Assembly: GCF_037392515.1 (NCBI RefSeq)
Contig: NC_090295.1
Coordinates: 15,953,001 to 16,017,000 of the forward strand
DNA: 64,000 nucleotides
DNA from: Haliotis asinina
Taxonomy: Eukaryota; Mollusca; Gastropoda; Lepetellida; Haliotidae
Direction of reading: 5' to 3'
The notes beneath the pieces are model-generated. The model was not told the origin of the DNA and ran no database searches. It saw only the letters and a program-made list of their open reading frames with translations. The position numbers and the translations under genes are program-made. Every line of letters starts with the position of its first letter. The first letter of the stretch is position 1. Below, in pieces: positions 21,046-32,949 of this stretch.

Positions 21046-23600
21046 TTACTTAACTTCTAAGAACTGTGTCACCGGAAGATTTGGATACAGAGACGTAGGT
21101 TTGGTTACATCGTCCTCTAGGACTTTAAAATAGCCACCATGAATTAACAATATGTAAGTATTGACCGGCTGGGTTAACATCTTTCCAAGTTTGTTGGCGG
21201 TCAAAAAACTTAAGCGAAGTTCATTAGGTAGGTGGAGGAAGGTGTCAGTAAGGTGATTTTTTATACAGAAGTTGGGCCATTCTAGAGAGAGACTTGGAAA
21301 GAAGTAATCGGTGACCCTAAGATTATGGATATAAGAAGGGGCATTGATGGTCCAGTAAGAAGGACATAGGGAAAGAGTAATAATAGGGATGGTAACACAA
21401 TCTGTACCGGTGGTGATTTCCAAGACTAGACAGTTTTGAGTAGACTTTCGTTGTTTAATTATGAGGATGATAATGACAAGACAGAGCAGAACTGATATTA
21501 AACCTAAGAGGATTGAAACATGATATTCCGTTAAATCGGGAAGAATCATAGTGTCTGGTTTTGACGTTGTGGTTACGAGTTGTTTGTAATCAAAAGAAGG
21601 AGGTTGTAAGGAATGGATTGGTTTGGAGTTAGTAACCAGAGCTAGAGCAGTAGATATAGAACGTAATTCAATGAACAGCCAAATAACGAGAATGACAGAT
21701 ATAGATGACATGACAGTGCTGCCGATGGCAATCAGAGCATTTGTGTCAGGCCATCAACTAGGGATGTTGATCTCTCAATGGAGTAAAGGTTCTGCAAGGT
21801 TTTGAAAGACAGTTTCATCTTCCTTGGCCCTGTCGGCCATTCTTTTGAGACTCAGGTGATCCTGATTGTCTTGTGCCAAGAAGTGAGAGAAGTTATGAGA
21901 GTAAAGACGAAATGTAGGAATATTAGTGATGGAGATGGTTCGTTTAAAGGTTGTATCACCAGCAATGGCGGAAAGGGAATTTTCATCAAAGAAATGTTGA
22001 AGAAGTGCAAGATTGACAGGATGTAAGCGTGTCAGATGAGTCGTGCTATTGGTGCAAGAGCTGAAGGATGCGGGGAAGAAGATAGTTTCTGTTGAGACCG
22101 TACAAGAACGTGGGGATTTTAGAAGGCAGAAGGAACAGCCTGTAATCATCCGCTGTGTTGAAGGACAAGTTAAGGATAGGGTAGGTATATGGTACACTAA
22201 CACAGCTGAATGGTCAATCTCAAGTAGAGTAGGAGGGTGAAGTTTTGTTACGTAGCGGAAGTTACAGAGCTCTTTGACTTGTGCTCTGTTGTTTTGGAAA
22301 AGAGCAAGTTCACAAGATGGGACAGTAACAGGAGTTAAAGAGATCCTGAAGGGACACTGAAGAATGTTCCGTCCTTTACAGGTAGAAATCTGGGTGTCTG
22401 AAAGAGTGACATAATATTGGTTATCTTCACTGACCGCAAAGTATGAAGGGACGGATAATAATTGGGTCGAATGGAATGATGTCTCATTGACCGGAACAGA
22501 AAGAGTGATAATTCTATAAAGATGCAATGGTTTGCCAAAGGAAGAAAGCGGAAATTTGATAGAGACATATAGACGGTCATCTGCACGTGTATATATATAA
22601 ACTGACCTTGAGAGAAGTAGAAGGAGGGATCTTTCTGTAGAAGTAGAAAGTTGTGATGTTTAGCTGAAAGAAGGTTTGAGAGATGATGAATAGTTTGGCG
22701 GAGAGTTTCTTCAGAAATTAGGAGTGGTGACAAGCGATTGTTAACCAAACTGAGAACGCCCAATTTTAGTTCTTCTAGCTGATGGTCAATAGTAGATGCC
22801 TTCTCTATTTGGTCCATAAGAAGCGCTGATAACGCAACAAACGAGGACTTTAAGGAATTGGTATCTCTGTTAAGAGTAATTGTTGCAAAATGGATAGCAT
22901 CATGGTTTGTTTTGATGGCTTTCATGGCATTATGGAGGCGAGAGTCAGTTAAAGACATATAAAAAGACAAATGTTTGGCTTGTTGTTGTAAACTATTTGA
23001 TACTAAATTTTCATGACTGACCAGTGCATTGATATGCTTAGCAAGAATGTTTACATCATTTGTGGTGGCTGTTCCAAACAAGGTTTTGGAAAAGCTTCCA
23101 ACAAAATTAAACAATCCACGCTTTGACCGTGAACGGGCATGTTGTTTAGAAGAGGGTATCACACTAAACAATAACTTCCTGGTGGCATCAAGTTTCGCCA
23201 CACATTTAGTTTGGACAGCATTCAGATGTGTCTGGATCTGCCATATCAATGAACAAGTTGCATTTCCAGTATGGCATCCCTGCATAAGCGGAAGTGATGG
23301 TGAACGAGGGATGTTAATCTGGTAAGTATGAACCCAATGTTCTGTTGAGAAATCCACTGGAATATGTGGTTGGAAGACCACTCCATAATTCAGTCGCTGG
23401 ATGGGCTTGGTTGATGACACCGTTGTTATGTAGAGCAGAAGGCCTATGAAAAGTTGACCCAGGCACATACCTATGGGAGAAATAGCAATGAAGTAGAAGC
23501 AAAAACGAGGGTGAGAAAAAGGTAAAACAATGATGTGATCAGGATCATTAACCACCTTGGCTATCCCTACAATCTTACTCCAACTGATAATCATTCTCAC
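21046..23600 (-). pseudogene. env: F-type envelope glycoprotein gene of the Gypsy element (broken)
   Basis: A membrane-fusion glycoprotein gene of the errantivirus/baculovirus-F type. Seen: a hydrophobic signal region (MCLGQLFIGLLL..., near 23,460); a basic cleavage site RSRSKR followed by a hydrophobic GLFNFVG segment (near 23,120), the pattern of a furin site plus fusion peptide; heptad-rich helices; a Cys-rich middle domain (22,440-22,020); a transmembrane helix (SVILVIWLFI, near 21,690); and, unusually, a second strongly hydrophobic helix (VSILLGLISVLLCLVIIILII, near 21,500) before a long cytoplasmic-type tail. Breaks: a frameshift in a TA-dinucleotide run at about 22,590-22,605, and in-frame TGA codons at 21777-21775 and 21756-21754. 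The 221-codon open frame at 21,711-21,046 is in phase with the upstream part, so I treat it as the env C-terminus rather than a separate gene. The ATG at 23600 lies just after the pol stop. Confidence 0.8.
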
Positions 23601-23631
23601 ACATGTATGCTAAGGCAACAAAGATGAATAG

Positions 23632-26600
23632 TTACTGGAAATAGCGACATATAGACATACGTTTTCGCTTTCTGCCTGCTTGAGTTTTCCTAATATGGAA
23701 ATCTTGTTTCAAACCCTGGCCAAGATTTTCTTCGGGTTCCCAAGTTGGGCTTTTGTAGTCGCGCCATTTGATACAATAGTGGCGTTTACCATCAATCATT
23801 TTGCATTTCAGAACTTTCTGGACAGGATATACTTGACCTGGTGTCTTTTGTGATGAAGACAATGATGTGCTTGGCACTGTTGATGGTGGAGACTGGTGAG
23901 ATGTGGTTGGTTGCGGAGAGGGCGCTTTGTGTGATGACTGTGCATGTAGTGAATGATTAGTTGACAGAGGAATCAATTGATCCAGTGATGACTGACTAGC
24001 TAGTCGAGGTCCGTGTGTAGAAGACCTGTTGACATCAGAGCCTGTGAGGTCCTGTGCATTATCCTTTGTCCTTATTGTGGGAGGAGCACGGCCTGGCTCA
24101 TCGGTCATTATTGAGTACTGATTTGTGCCTGACTGGCTTGAGCCGTTGGGTATGTCTGCCCAAGGTAGGGCGTCTGATAATGGTTGCTGGGGGCCATCAT
24201 TCCGTCTTAACATGACTGGTTTGAGTCTGTTAGCATGCACCATCGATTTATGTTCCATGTTATCAGAACATCGATGAAGCTTGTAAGTGTGATTAGGTCC
24301 AACCGCTGAGATACAGAATGGACCTTTCCATGGTTGGGCAAGTTTAGGCGAAAGACCCTTTGTCAGAGCTGCACTGTGCAGATACACTGAAAAGTTTGGC
24401 TCTTGTGACTTCGGGTGTTGGTATGCCTTGTTTATTTCTTGACTTGTCTCCATGTTCTCTCGAGCAATTGCTTTGGCCACTTTGAGATTCTCGAGTGGAT
24501 GTTTCTAGTGCATTTCTGCATCTTTGCCAAGTGACGGTTTGGGCAGTAGTGAGATATCGAATGGCAAATGCATTTCTCTACCAAAGAGGAGATAGTGAGG
24601 CGAGTAACTGGTGGACTGACTTGGTGTGTTCCTCATTGCCATAAGTACACATGGGAGTATGTCAGCCCAGTTTGACTGGTCAGGCTTGCAGTATGCTTTC
24701 AGTACTTGAGCAATAGTGCTATTACACCTTTCTACAATTCCATTAGTCTGTGGATGATAGGAGCTTGTGTAATGGTGTCGGACCTCGAAGATCTCACAGA
24801 TAGCATTGACCAATTTGGAGGTAAACTGGCGTCCTCTGTCTGTGAGCAATGTTCGTGGTGCACCATACCACGTAAAGACCTCATTGAAGAGAACTTTAGC
24901 AACTTCAACAGCATCCTGAGTTTTCAGAGGAAAGGCTTCTATCCACCGTGAAAATGAATCAATAGCCACAAGTATATACTTGTGTCCTTCTTTGGTCGTA
25001 GGAAGGGGTCCAAGAATGTCCACGTGAAGTCTTGAGAAGTTGTCCTCAATGGGCATTGGCACCATTGGAGCTGGTTTGGAATGAGTGAATCGTTTGGACT
25101 TTTGGCATTCTTCACAGGACTTGATGTAGTCTTCTATTTCTTGGTACATTCCAGGCCAGTAATATTTTGTCATGATGGCTTGACGTGACGAGTCATGACC
25201 AAAATGGCATCCACCTGCATTCGAATCATGGTATGCATATACCAGTTTCTTTCTGTCTGCTTTGGGTACTGCAAGCTGTGTTACCATTGGTGGTCGGTTG
25301 GTTCTCTGTCCTCTACATTTTGGTAGGAAGAAATGATAGAGTATGCCCTTAAGGAGTACATATTCCTGTGAACGTCCTCGTAGACCATTGATTTGAGATG
25401 CTGTGTAGCTTTCTGTTATCTCACCTTTTTCAAGGTAATCAATGATAAGTCAGAGGTCACTTGAATTTCTTTGCCTCTCAGCTAGGTCATTGTCGGGAAT
25501 GTCTGTGTCGACAGATTGTACGAATGGACCTGCTCGAGGGGGTTCTTTGTGATACACAAAGTTGACAGAAAGATGTTGTGACTCTGGTTTGTCTGGATGA
25601 CTGGATTCCTTTTCAAGATGAATAGCGGAATTAGAAAGAGAAGGTTTCATGTCTGGATAAATCTTAGGAGGTACTTCAGACATGACCACTTCAGCATAGG
25701 AAGGTCTTTTGGAAGTAGATGATGGTGAAGAAGGTTTAGTGACAGTTACTGGAGGAGATGGAAACTCATCCGTAACAGGTGCAGTGAGCGATTCAGGGTA
25801 TGGAAGTCTTGATAGAGCATCTGCATTGGTGTTTGCCTTACCTGCTTGGTGTTCTATCTCAAAGTCATACTCTTGTAGCATGATTGACCATCTGGCAAAT
25901 AGACCTGATTCTGCTTTAATATCTTTTAACCATTTCAGAGAATGATGATCAGTGATGACTTTGAACTTCCTAGAAGCCAGATATACACGGAAGGTTGTGA
26001 TGCCTTCTAGGACAGCCAAGCATTCGAGTTGGGTAATGCCCCACTTCTTTTCAGAAGCATGCAGGGCACGACCTCCATAGCAAATGACCTTTTCGCCGCC
26101 TGATGCATCTCTTTGTCCAAGAATGTATCCTAGAGCTGTTGTCGAAGCATCTGTTGTAAGGATATAAGGTTGTTCTGGATCTGGGTATGCTAAGATAGGG
26201 GCTGATGTTAATGATTTCTTAAGATGAACAAAGGCTATTTGGCATTCCTCTGACCACTGGAAAGGAGTGTCCTATTGGAGAAGATTATACAAAGGGACTG
26301 CGATTTTTGAAAATTTTGGAACAAATTTTCGGTAATAGCGAGCAAGACCTAAAAAGTGCCTAATGTCATGGACATTTTTAGGCTGAGGAATGTTGTTCAC
26401 AGCTTCAATTTTTGTTTGGTCCACTTCTATACCATCTTTGCTGAAAACATGACCAAGATATGTAACTTTTTTCGCTGCAAATCTACACTTACTTGGTTTC
26501 AAAGTTAGGCCTGCTTCTTTCAATTCTTTCAATTTTGAAAAGACACATCTAAGATGTTGTAAATGTTCCTGAAAGTTTTTGCTATAGATGATAATGTCAT

Positions 26601-27445
26601 CAACATATATTAATATATATTTCCATTTCATAGCTTGAAGAGCTCAAGAAATTGTTTGTTGGAAAGCTGTGGGGGCATTTTTAAGTCCAAAGGGTAGACG
26701 GTTGAATTCAAACATACCATCTTGGGTGATAAAGGCGGATTTGTCCTTTGTCTCGGGGTGTAGTGGCATTTGCCAAAAACCACTGGCACAGTCTAGGACG
26801 GAAAATAATTTGGCATGTTTTTCACCAATTGCATCGACGACATCGTCAAAATGCGGAAGAGGGAAAGATATTGGTTTGGTGATCGCATTGAGTTTTCGGT
26901 AATCTACCGCAAAACGATAGCTGTTATCAGGCTTTTTAACCATGACAACGGGAGAACACCATTCTGAAGTGCTGGGTTCAATTATTTTGGCATCTAACAT
27001 CTGCTGGATTTGTTTCGAGCACTCTTCCCTGACTGCTGCTGATTGTCGGTAGAACCCTGGTCTAATAGGCATAGCATCTCCAGTTTCAATTTTGTGTTCA
27101 TGAAAATGTGTTTTACCCAACTGAGACCAATCCTGGGCAAAAACAGATTTTTGTCATAGAAGGAAGCACTCTAATTGATGTTTCTGTGCATCAGTGAGGT
27201 CTGAGTCACTGAGGTCAAAGGATAGTGGGTTCGATGATAGAGAGTTGACAGAAAGAGAAGCAGGTTTCTCTGTTGATAAGGTGTATATGAAAGAAGGGTC
27301 AAGGACAGAAGCAGAGGCAACAACTTTACGACAACTGAGTTTGACTGAATGGCTGTTTGGATTGAGAAATCTCATGCAAGTTTTACCGCTGACATTGTTG
27401 ATTAGACATTTGGCACCTTGTAACTTAAGCTTCTGTAAGCATGGG
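23632..27445 (-). pseudogene. pol: Gypsy pol: RT, RNase H, integrase, chromodomain (five in-frame stops)
   Basis: All segments lie in one frame. Seen in order: reverse transcriptase (VDYRKLNAIT, SGFWQMPLHPE, NRLPFGLKNAPTAFQ and active-site YVDD near 26,600); RNase H (TTDASTTALGYILG near 26,130; TDHHSLKWLK, NTNADALSR); integrase with an HHCC zinc finger (H...H...CEECQKSK) and DDE core (HVDILGPLP, TDRGRQF, NGIVERCNST); a GPF-type C-terminal module (WKGPFCISAVG) and a chromodomain-like end (VEKVLKCKMIDGKRHYCIKWRD). Nonsense codons: TGA 27156-27154, TGA 26646-26644, TAG 26274-26272, TGA 25452-25450, TAG 24507-24505. The 5' boundary is a frameshift near 27,430-27,450, where the frame moves relative to gag-pro. 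Confidence 0.92.
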
Positions 27446-29317
27446 AAAGGATTCTAAGAGAAGGAGTTTGTCTGATGGACACCGTGAAATATGGACTGGA
27501 ATATCTGCCTGAGAATTGGGTTGGATATTGACAGTCCGTGGAGGCCTAACAAGTCCTGCATTGGTTGTAAACAGGGACACTGATATAAGGCCGTCATGAA
27601 GATTGACTGTTCGTGCTGACAGATCTATGGTAACTTTGTTAGTCTGCAAAAAATCCATACCAAGGATGACAGTATGATGTAATGAGGAAAAGACATGAAA
27701 TGCCTGAGAATACTTAACATGACCTATGTTGATATCAAGTGTAGTTGATCCAAGGACAGGATGTCATTCGCCACCTACACCTAATATCTCAGTTAAGTGA
27801 GACTGTTGTAAATCAGATTCTGAAATTCCTATTTTGTGTAGGAATTTCATGTGAATACAACTAATTGTAGCACCTGTATCTACCAAGGCTGTAGTTTTAA
27901 CTTGTTTGACCTTGACCTGGATAGTATTTTTTGTAAGGGAGGTAACTAAAGATACCTGTTCTGGTTCTGACGTTTTGGGAACAGAGTGTCTACCACTATC
28001 TACTGTTTGTCTTGGATAAGAATTAGGGATGGGTTCATTAGCACTGACTGATGTTTTGGACTTTAAGGGTTCGGGTTTTAAAGGTTTTCTGTGGTGCCCG
28101 ACTTCAGAGGGACTCTGAAAATCAGGCCCGAGTTCCTATTGCTGATTTACCTTAGCAAAAAAAAAGGCAGACATACAGAGGGAACGGGGGTGACCATATC
28201 TGCCACAGAATTCACAATATGTTCTAAAATGGGGGCAGCGGGTATGATCCTGACACGAACCTCCACAGCCATTGCATCTGCGTTGAGGTCTGTCATACTG
28301 AGGGTTGGGATGGTGCTGGGCTTTGTTGAAACGAGTTGGGAAATTTGGCTGATATGAATGGGGTGGATGGCTGGGGTAATTTGACTGGCTAGGTGGCACT
28401 GACTGTACATGGTTGGGTTGGCTATGATACAAATGTCTATTTTGATGGTGAGGTCGATGCTGGTATTACTGGTAGTTCAGGTGCCGGTGTGATCTCTTCC
28501 TTTGTGCTGGCATAGGAGCAGGAGTTGTTGCAGCTACTGTCTGTTCCTGTCTGACTTCCAAGAGGGACTTCACAAGGCCAGACAGCTTGTCAACTTGATC
28601 GACGAGGTTCACTTGAGAGGCCATGGTACTTTCATTTGCCTTCTCGGCGAGCTGGGCATGGTGGCGGACTTCTTCCATGGATTTGGGCTCCTTGTTAAAC
28701 ACCCACTGCTTGAGTGATGGTAGAAGTCCATTGACTGTGATGGCTACCAATAGTTTAGCAGGGATGCCTGCTTGTAGTGTGGCTTCTTGCACCCTGCTGA
28801 GGTAATTTTCTACCGTTTCTGATGTTTTCTGACTCATAGAAAAAACTGTTAGGTCAAAATGTCCTGACCTGCTGAACCGTTCTAGAAAGGCTAGCTTCAC
28901 TTCCCTCAGGTCGGACTTGTGCTCGTCCGACAGTGACTGGTGCCAGTATTTTGCCGGGCCATCAAGAAGGAACGGAAGCATCAGGCAAGCCTTTTGGTCA
29001 GAAGCTTGTTGCAGTTTTGTCCATGATTCAAAGTCTGCCCACCACGTAGTGGCGTCTTGTGTTCCAGTGTAGCGTGGTAATTGTAAATGGGACATGGCTG
29101 ATGTTGCTGGAGGGTCGACTGAGGCTGGTGTTGACACGTTCGAGGTGTTTGAAGTAGTAGCTGATGTTCCTGCCGTGGCCGATGATGTAGTTGTTGTTGG
29201 TGATGATGTATAAACTGCCGTTGATGATGATGTTGACTTAGATTCTAATGGTTTTTGTATCGTGGAGATATTGGAAGGTTCACCATTGAACTCACCATGG
29301 TAATTGCGGAGCCTCAC
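27425..29317 (-). pseudogene. gag-pro: Gypsy gag-protease (three in-frame stops)
   Basis: One frame carries gag and protease. The N-terminal third is Ser/Thr-rich; the capsid-like core includes PRYTGTQDATTWWADFESW and the Arg-x-x-Phe region typical of Ty3/Gypsy Gag (LAFLERFSRSGHFD). A nucleocapsid knuckle CEFCGRYGHPRSLC lies near 28,200, preceded by another Cys cluster. Protease follows with active-site LVDTGATIS near 27,885 and the flap-side VILGMDF near 27,660. Nonsense codons: TAA 28468-28466, TAG 28138-28136, TGA 27766-27764. The TAG sits at the knuckle/protease boundary and could have been a genuine gag stop. No in-frame ATG is present near the 5' end; the frame opens at about 29,340. 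Confidence 0.88.
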
Positions 29318-29360
29318 TCTGTAGTTTACTGGTGTTCAGCCAGTCTTTGACCTGGTCCAG

Positions 29361-29379
29361 GACGGATCCTCTCACCAGT
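29361..29379 (-). other. Candidate primer-binding site
   Basis: Directly inside the 5' LTR in element orientation the sequence reads ACTGGTGAGAGGATCCGTC. A TGG two bases from the LTR end is the usual start of a tRNA primer-binding site. The tRNA could not be identified by eye. Confidence 0.4.
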
Positions 29380-30439
29380 TGACGTAGTGTTTCTTAGGGC
29401 TATGTTGCTACAGTGGGGAATTAGCAACGGTAGGCAGGTCAAGACTGGCTGGCACCTTAAACAACAGAGAAGGCTGCCAAGTCGTACGTTTATTCGGCGG
29501 AGGCAGAGTAATTGTACAGAGATAGAGGCAGTTTACAGAGGTTATACAGAGGTAGTCTTCAGAGGCAGTTTACAGAGGTAGTCTACAGAGGCAGTTTACA
29601 GAGGTTATACAGAGGCAGTATACATATTCACAATAATCATTAAATAACGTGCACTTATTATTCAATCATTATGAGAATGTACTTACTAAAACTGGCATGT
29701 GTAAAACACAATAATAGTACGTTTAGTAAATTTAGAATTTAGTTTTAGAATTTACAGAGATGATACAACTCATTTTAATTGGCACGTGTCTGCAGCCAAA
29801 CCGACATTATGAGTATGCGTCTCTGAATGTGGTAACGTTGTAGTTTTTGACATTGGTACGCATACTCATAGTTGGGATATTGCCGTGCAGACAGTGCTCA
29901 AACACATTAAAACATATATACAGATATGTACAATCGCTAGAGGGGATGTTGTCAGTGAGATTTAAGGATACGACCATGAAGACCTATTCCTAAGTTTACC
30001 TAGCATATTTAGATGATAAAAGATCCATTAAGTTCACCAAGAAGAAATGTCTTACCTTAAACAACAGAGAAGGCTGCTGAGTCGTACATTTATTCATTCG
30101 GCGGAGGCAGAGTGATCCAGCCAACCGACGTACATATACGACTCAGGCCTGCTACTGTTACTTCACAACATTTCAGGTTGACAGGGTTACAACGATGGTG
30201 TTGCCCCAGGGAGCGTGACCGTTTACGCCAGCCTGACCAGACTGACATGCGTAATAGTCTCAGGCTCCTAGTTGGAATGAAAGTGTAGTAAGCCACATAT
30301 ATATAAAATATATATATCTTGTACGTGGTGGTCAGGTAGTGCAATTTCAACCCTGATTTTACTTTAGAAGTGTTTAGACTAGATAAGTATACGGTGTAGT
30401 TCCTAGCGAGAAAATATGTAGTAAAAGAAAGCTATGACA
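29380..30439 (-). repeat. 5' LTR of the Gypsy element (1,060 bases)
   Basis: Matches 19,496-20,717 with few substitutions but with fewer minisatellite units (29,520-29,620) and a deletion of about 110 bases after position 30,198. Its inside edge abuts the primer-binding site, identifying it as the 5' LTR of a minus-strand element. Confidence 0.93.
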
Positions 30440-30509
30440 TCATTATAAAAGGAGAGTTATCGCCGCTCGCAACAAAAAGATCGCCCATTAAAATTAATGC
30501 TAATTAAAG

Positions 30510-30905
30510 CAATGGAACAGGGAAATGATACGATTATACATATACCCATATTGGTGGAGACATTGTTGAGTGGTAAACTCATTTACTCGCTGTGGCGACA
30601 GCCACCAGATATTGCGTAGCACATTTATAAAGGCATGCTCGTATACATGGTCTGTGAGTTATCCGCCACACTGAGCAATATTCCAACAAAGTAAAGGTGC
30701 AACAAACGGGAATTTGCTTCATATTCTACCCATGTCACCAATCAAATCCTCTCTTCGGCATGACAGTCGTCGATTTACTTTCATATGGTCATCGACTCCA
30801 ATTATCAAACATGAATATCATGGAGTGACCTACCTTGGAAACTGCGCAACTGCTGACATGACAATTCTTGTGCTAATATTGAACTTTCTGCATAAACATG
30901 TATTG
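30510..30905 (+). repeat. Dispersed repeat E, copy 1
   Basis: Aligns by eye to 50,297-50,645. Shared landmarks: ATATTGCGTAGCACATT, GAGCAATATTCCAACAAAGT, GGAGTGACCTACCTTGGAAA and TTGAACTTTCTGCATAAA. No coding potential seen. Confidence 0.65.
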
Positions 30906-30928
30906 TTAAATAAACTCTCATAATTAAA

Positions 30929-31190
30929 ATCACAGGCAAACTGTAGCGCAAGTGGAGTTGCGCAGTGTAGAGAATATGACCAGTCTTCACATATGCGAGC
31001 CAAGCGAGCAAAGGTTGGCAACACACTTCCCTCGCTTCGGTTCAAAAAGTATTTTTCGTGTCAAAATAAAATATCGCCACCATCAAAGGTACACTCCCAT
31101 TTCCTCACTAGGTTGTGCTCTCCGATTTCCAACCCCATATTTAATAATTACTCACATGAAATATGTTTTATTCAACATTTTAAGCGCGTA
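30929..31190 (+). repeat. Dispersed repeat C, truncated copy
   Basis: Begins CACAGGCAAACTGTAGCGCA and runs to TTCAACATTTTAAGCGC, where it stops abruptly against a SINE tail and the duplicated BTB locus. It lacks the CCAGCTTCCGG end. Confidence 0.7.
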
Positions 31191-31381
31191 AAAGCGTATT
31201 GTTATTGGAATATTGCTAAAAGCGGCGTAAAACTAAACTCACTCGAAGCGGATTCTGAAGATAAAGTTCAGTATAACCGAATCTCTTCTGCTGATTTTAA
31301 TTCATTACCTCCTAGTTTGCTAAAGCCTTTATATTAATACATATAAGAATAAACATCTTCCGAGTATTTTCAACTCCACAG

Positions 31382-32946
31382 CTCCTGCAACTTCGGCTCC
31401 CGTTGACAACCCCGAAGACACTGTCATTGGAAGTAACAGACGGATGTTTGATCAACAGCTTGCGTGTGACGTCAATTTCAAGGTCGGGCAGTCGAGGTCT
31501 CCCGTAGGTGCCCACAAGTATGTGCTGGGTGCCAGAAGTGACGTCTTTTTCACAATGTTCAACGGGTCGATTCCACAAAGTGATGACGTCGATGTTCCTG
31601 ATATAGAGATTGGACCTTTCAAGATATTCTTACGGTATGGCCGTTATCATTTCTTTGTCGCTTACATTTTCAGACGAGACTGGTATATTTTTCTGAAAGG
31701 GATTTTGAAAGGATCGTAAAGAAGAAAGTTTGTTAAACGCAAACTAGTGTTTGAATCCATGCCTTACTCATTCTCGCTTTGGGAATACACGAAATCAGAA
31801 ACTCTGACCATTTTTGAAAAAAGTATGTGACACATCACGGGTGGATCTAGAGAAGGATTAAGAGCCGACAGCATTTTCATCAACAATAACTGAAAACCCT
31901 GAACATCCGGATTCAGACTTTTCAGAAGACTTGGATCTTGACGTGGATGTTGGTTTTTCTGCAGATGAAAACTAGTCAGTCATTAGAGTTGAATTACACT
32001 CTTTATCTAAGTTTGTTAGTAGTCACATTTTCGTATACTGGGAATTACTTAGGACGTGCAAGACGTATTGCCAGCCACATTCTGATCAGGATTCACAACC
32101 TGTCTACGCTCTCATAACGCTTAGATGGTCGTAAGTTCATGTTAATGTAGAGTACTTACAACTTTCTAAGCACTAAGCACTAACTTCGAAAATCTAGGCT
32201 GTGGGTCTTTAGGGCCACCAGCTTTTCAGGGTTAAGGGCAAACACTACCTGAGGAGCACTTCTCCTTAGTATTTGGAATTAACACACACACTTCTGAAAA
32301 ACCCTGGACCCGACACCCTTCTTTTGTTTGTTTCAGCTACCTGTACTGCGATGAAGTCCTCATTAATTCGGACAACGTGCTCTCTGTCCTTTACTGTTCA
32401 AAGAAGTATAACGTCCAGTCTCTGGTGACCAAGTGCTTGGATCTCGTCAAGAATATGATGTCTGTCGACAACGTGTGTTCCTTGTTCGAACAAGCTCATT
32501 TCTTTGACGAGCCACAGTTGTACCAGAGTTGTCTCTCTTTCATTCACCAACATGGGACGGACGTGTTGCAAACTGACGGATTCATTCAGCTCTCGCGCGC
32601 ATGTGTTCTTGACGTCATTTCCTCCGACTCTTTGGCTTGTGAGGAACGCTACGTCATCGAGGCAATGATTGGCTGGGCAGAGGCGGAATGTAAACGTCAA
32701 AACGAGCCTGTACACGATTCGAATTTGAGGAAAATTCTTGGTGAACTGCTTTTCCAAATTCGGTTCAGTCTGCTTGACATCTCGTATTATTCCTCAAAGC
32801 TTTCTACTCGAAAGATACTGACAGATGCTGAAAAGGTGACACTTTTTCAGGCTATATCAGGCACAGCAGTAGGTACAATGAAGTTTAATGGTAAAAAGCG
32901 GACGGCCCATTGTCCTCATTCAAGGGGGGACATGTTGCTAATGTAA
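31382..32946 (+). CDS. BTB-BACK domain protein, BTBD3/6-like, copy 1 (two exons seen)
   Basis: The product resembles BTBD3/BTBD6 proteins, in which a BTB domain binds Cullin-3 and a BACK domain follows (family knowledge). Exon A is 31382-31634, after the acceptor CAACTCCACAG and before a GTATGG donor. It encodes the BTB start (RRMFDQQLACDVNFKVGQ, GAHKYVLGARSDVFFTMFNG, VPDIEIGPFKIFLR). Exon B begins at 32337 after TTTGTTTCAG and completes the BTB (YLYCDEVLINSDNVLSVLY) and BACK (GFIQLSRACVLDVIS, VIEAMIGWAEAECKRQ) domains; the phase across the 702-base intron is maintained. The frame stops at 32,944-32,946. A GTAGGT just after ISGTA could be another donor, so the last 23 residues may be intron read-through and the usual PHR domain may lie elsewhere. 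Upstream exon(s) with the start codon were not found. Confidence 0.75.
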
Positions 32947-32949
32947 AAA

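Larger units (their letters stand above)
19496..30439 (-). mobile_element. Ty3/Gypsy errantivirus-like LTR retroelement with env (degraded)
   Basis: A 10.9-kb element on the minus strand with two LTRs (5' LTR 30439-29380, 3' LTR 20717-19496) starting TGTCATAG and ending CTACGTCA in element orientation. The gene order is gag, protease, reverse transcriptase, RNase H, integrase with chromodomain, then env, as in vertebrate-like and insect errantivirus layouts. The flanking 4-mers TCGT (19492-19495) and TCAT (30440-30443) differ at one base and may be a decayed target duplication. Ten in-frame stop codons and about two frameshifts break the coding region, so it is an old, inactive copy. Coding positions are given in the component entries. 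Confidence 0.92.

Noticed and set aside
21046-21711. 221-codon open frame considered as a separate membrane-protein gene after env
   Set aside because: It is exactly in phase with the upstream env frame, 21 codons after its stop, and supplies the missing transmembrane region, so it is better read as the env C-terminus split by two TGA codons.
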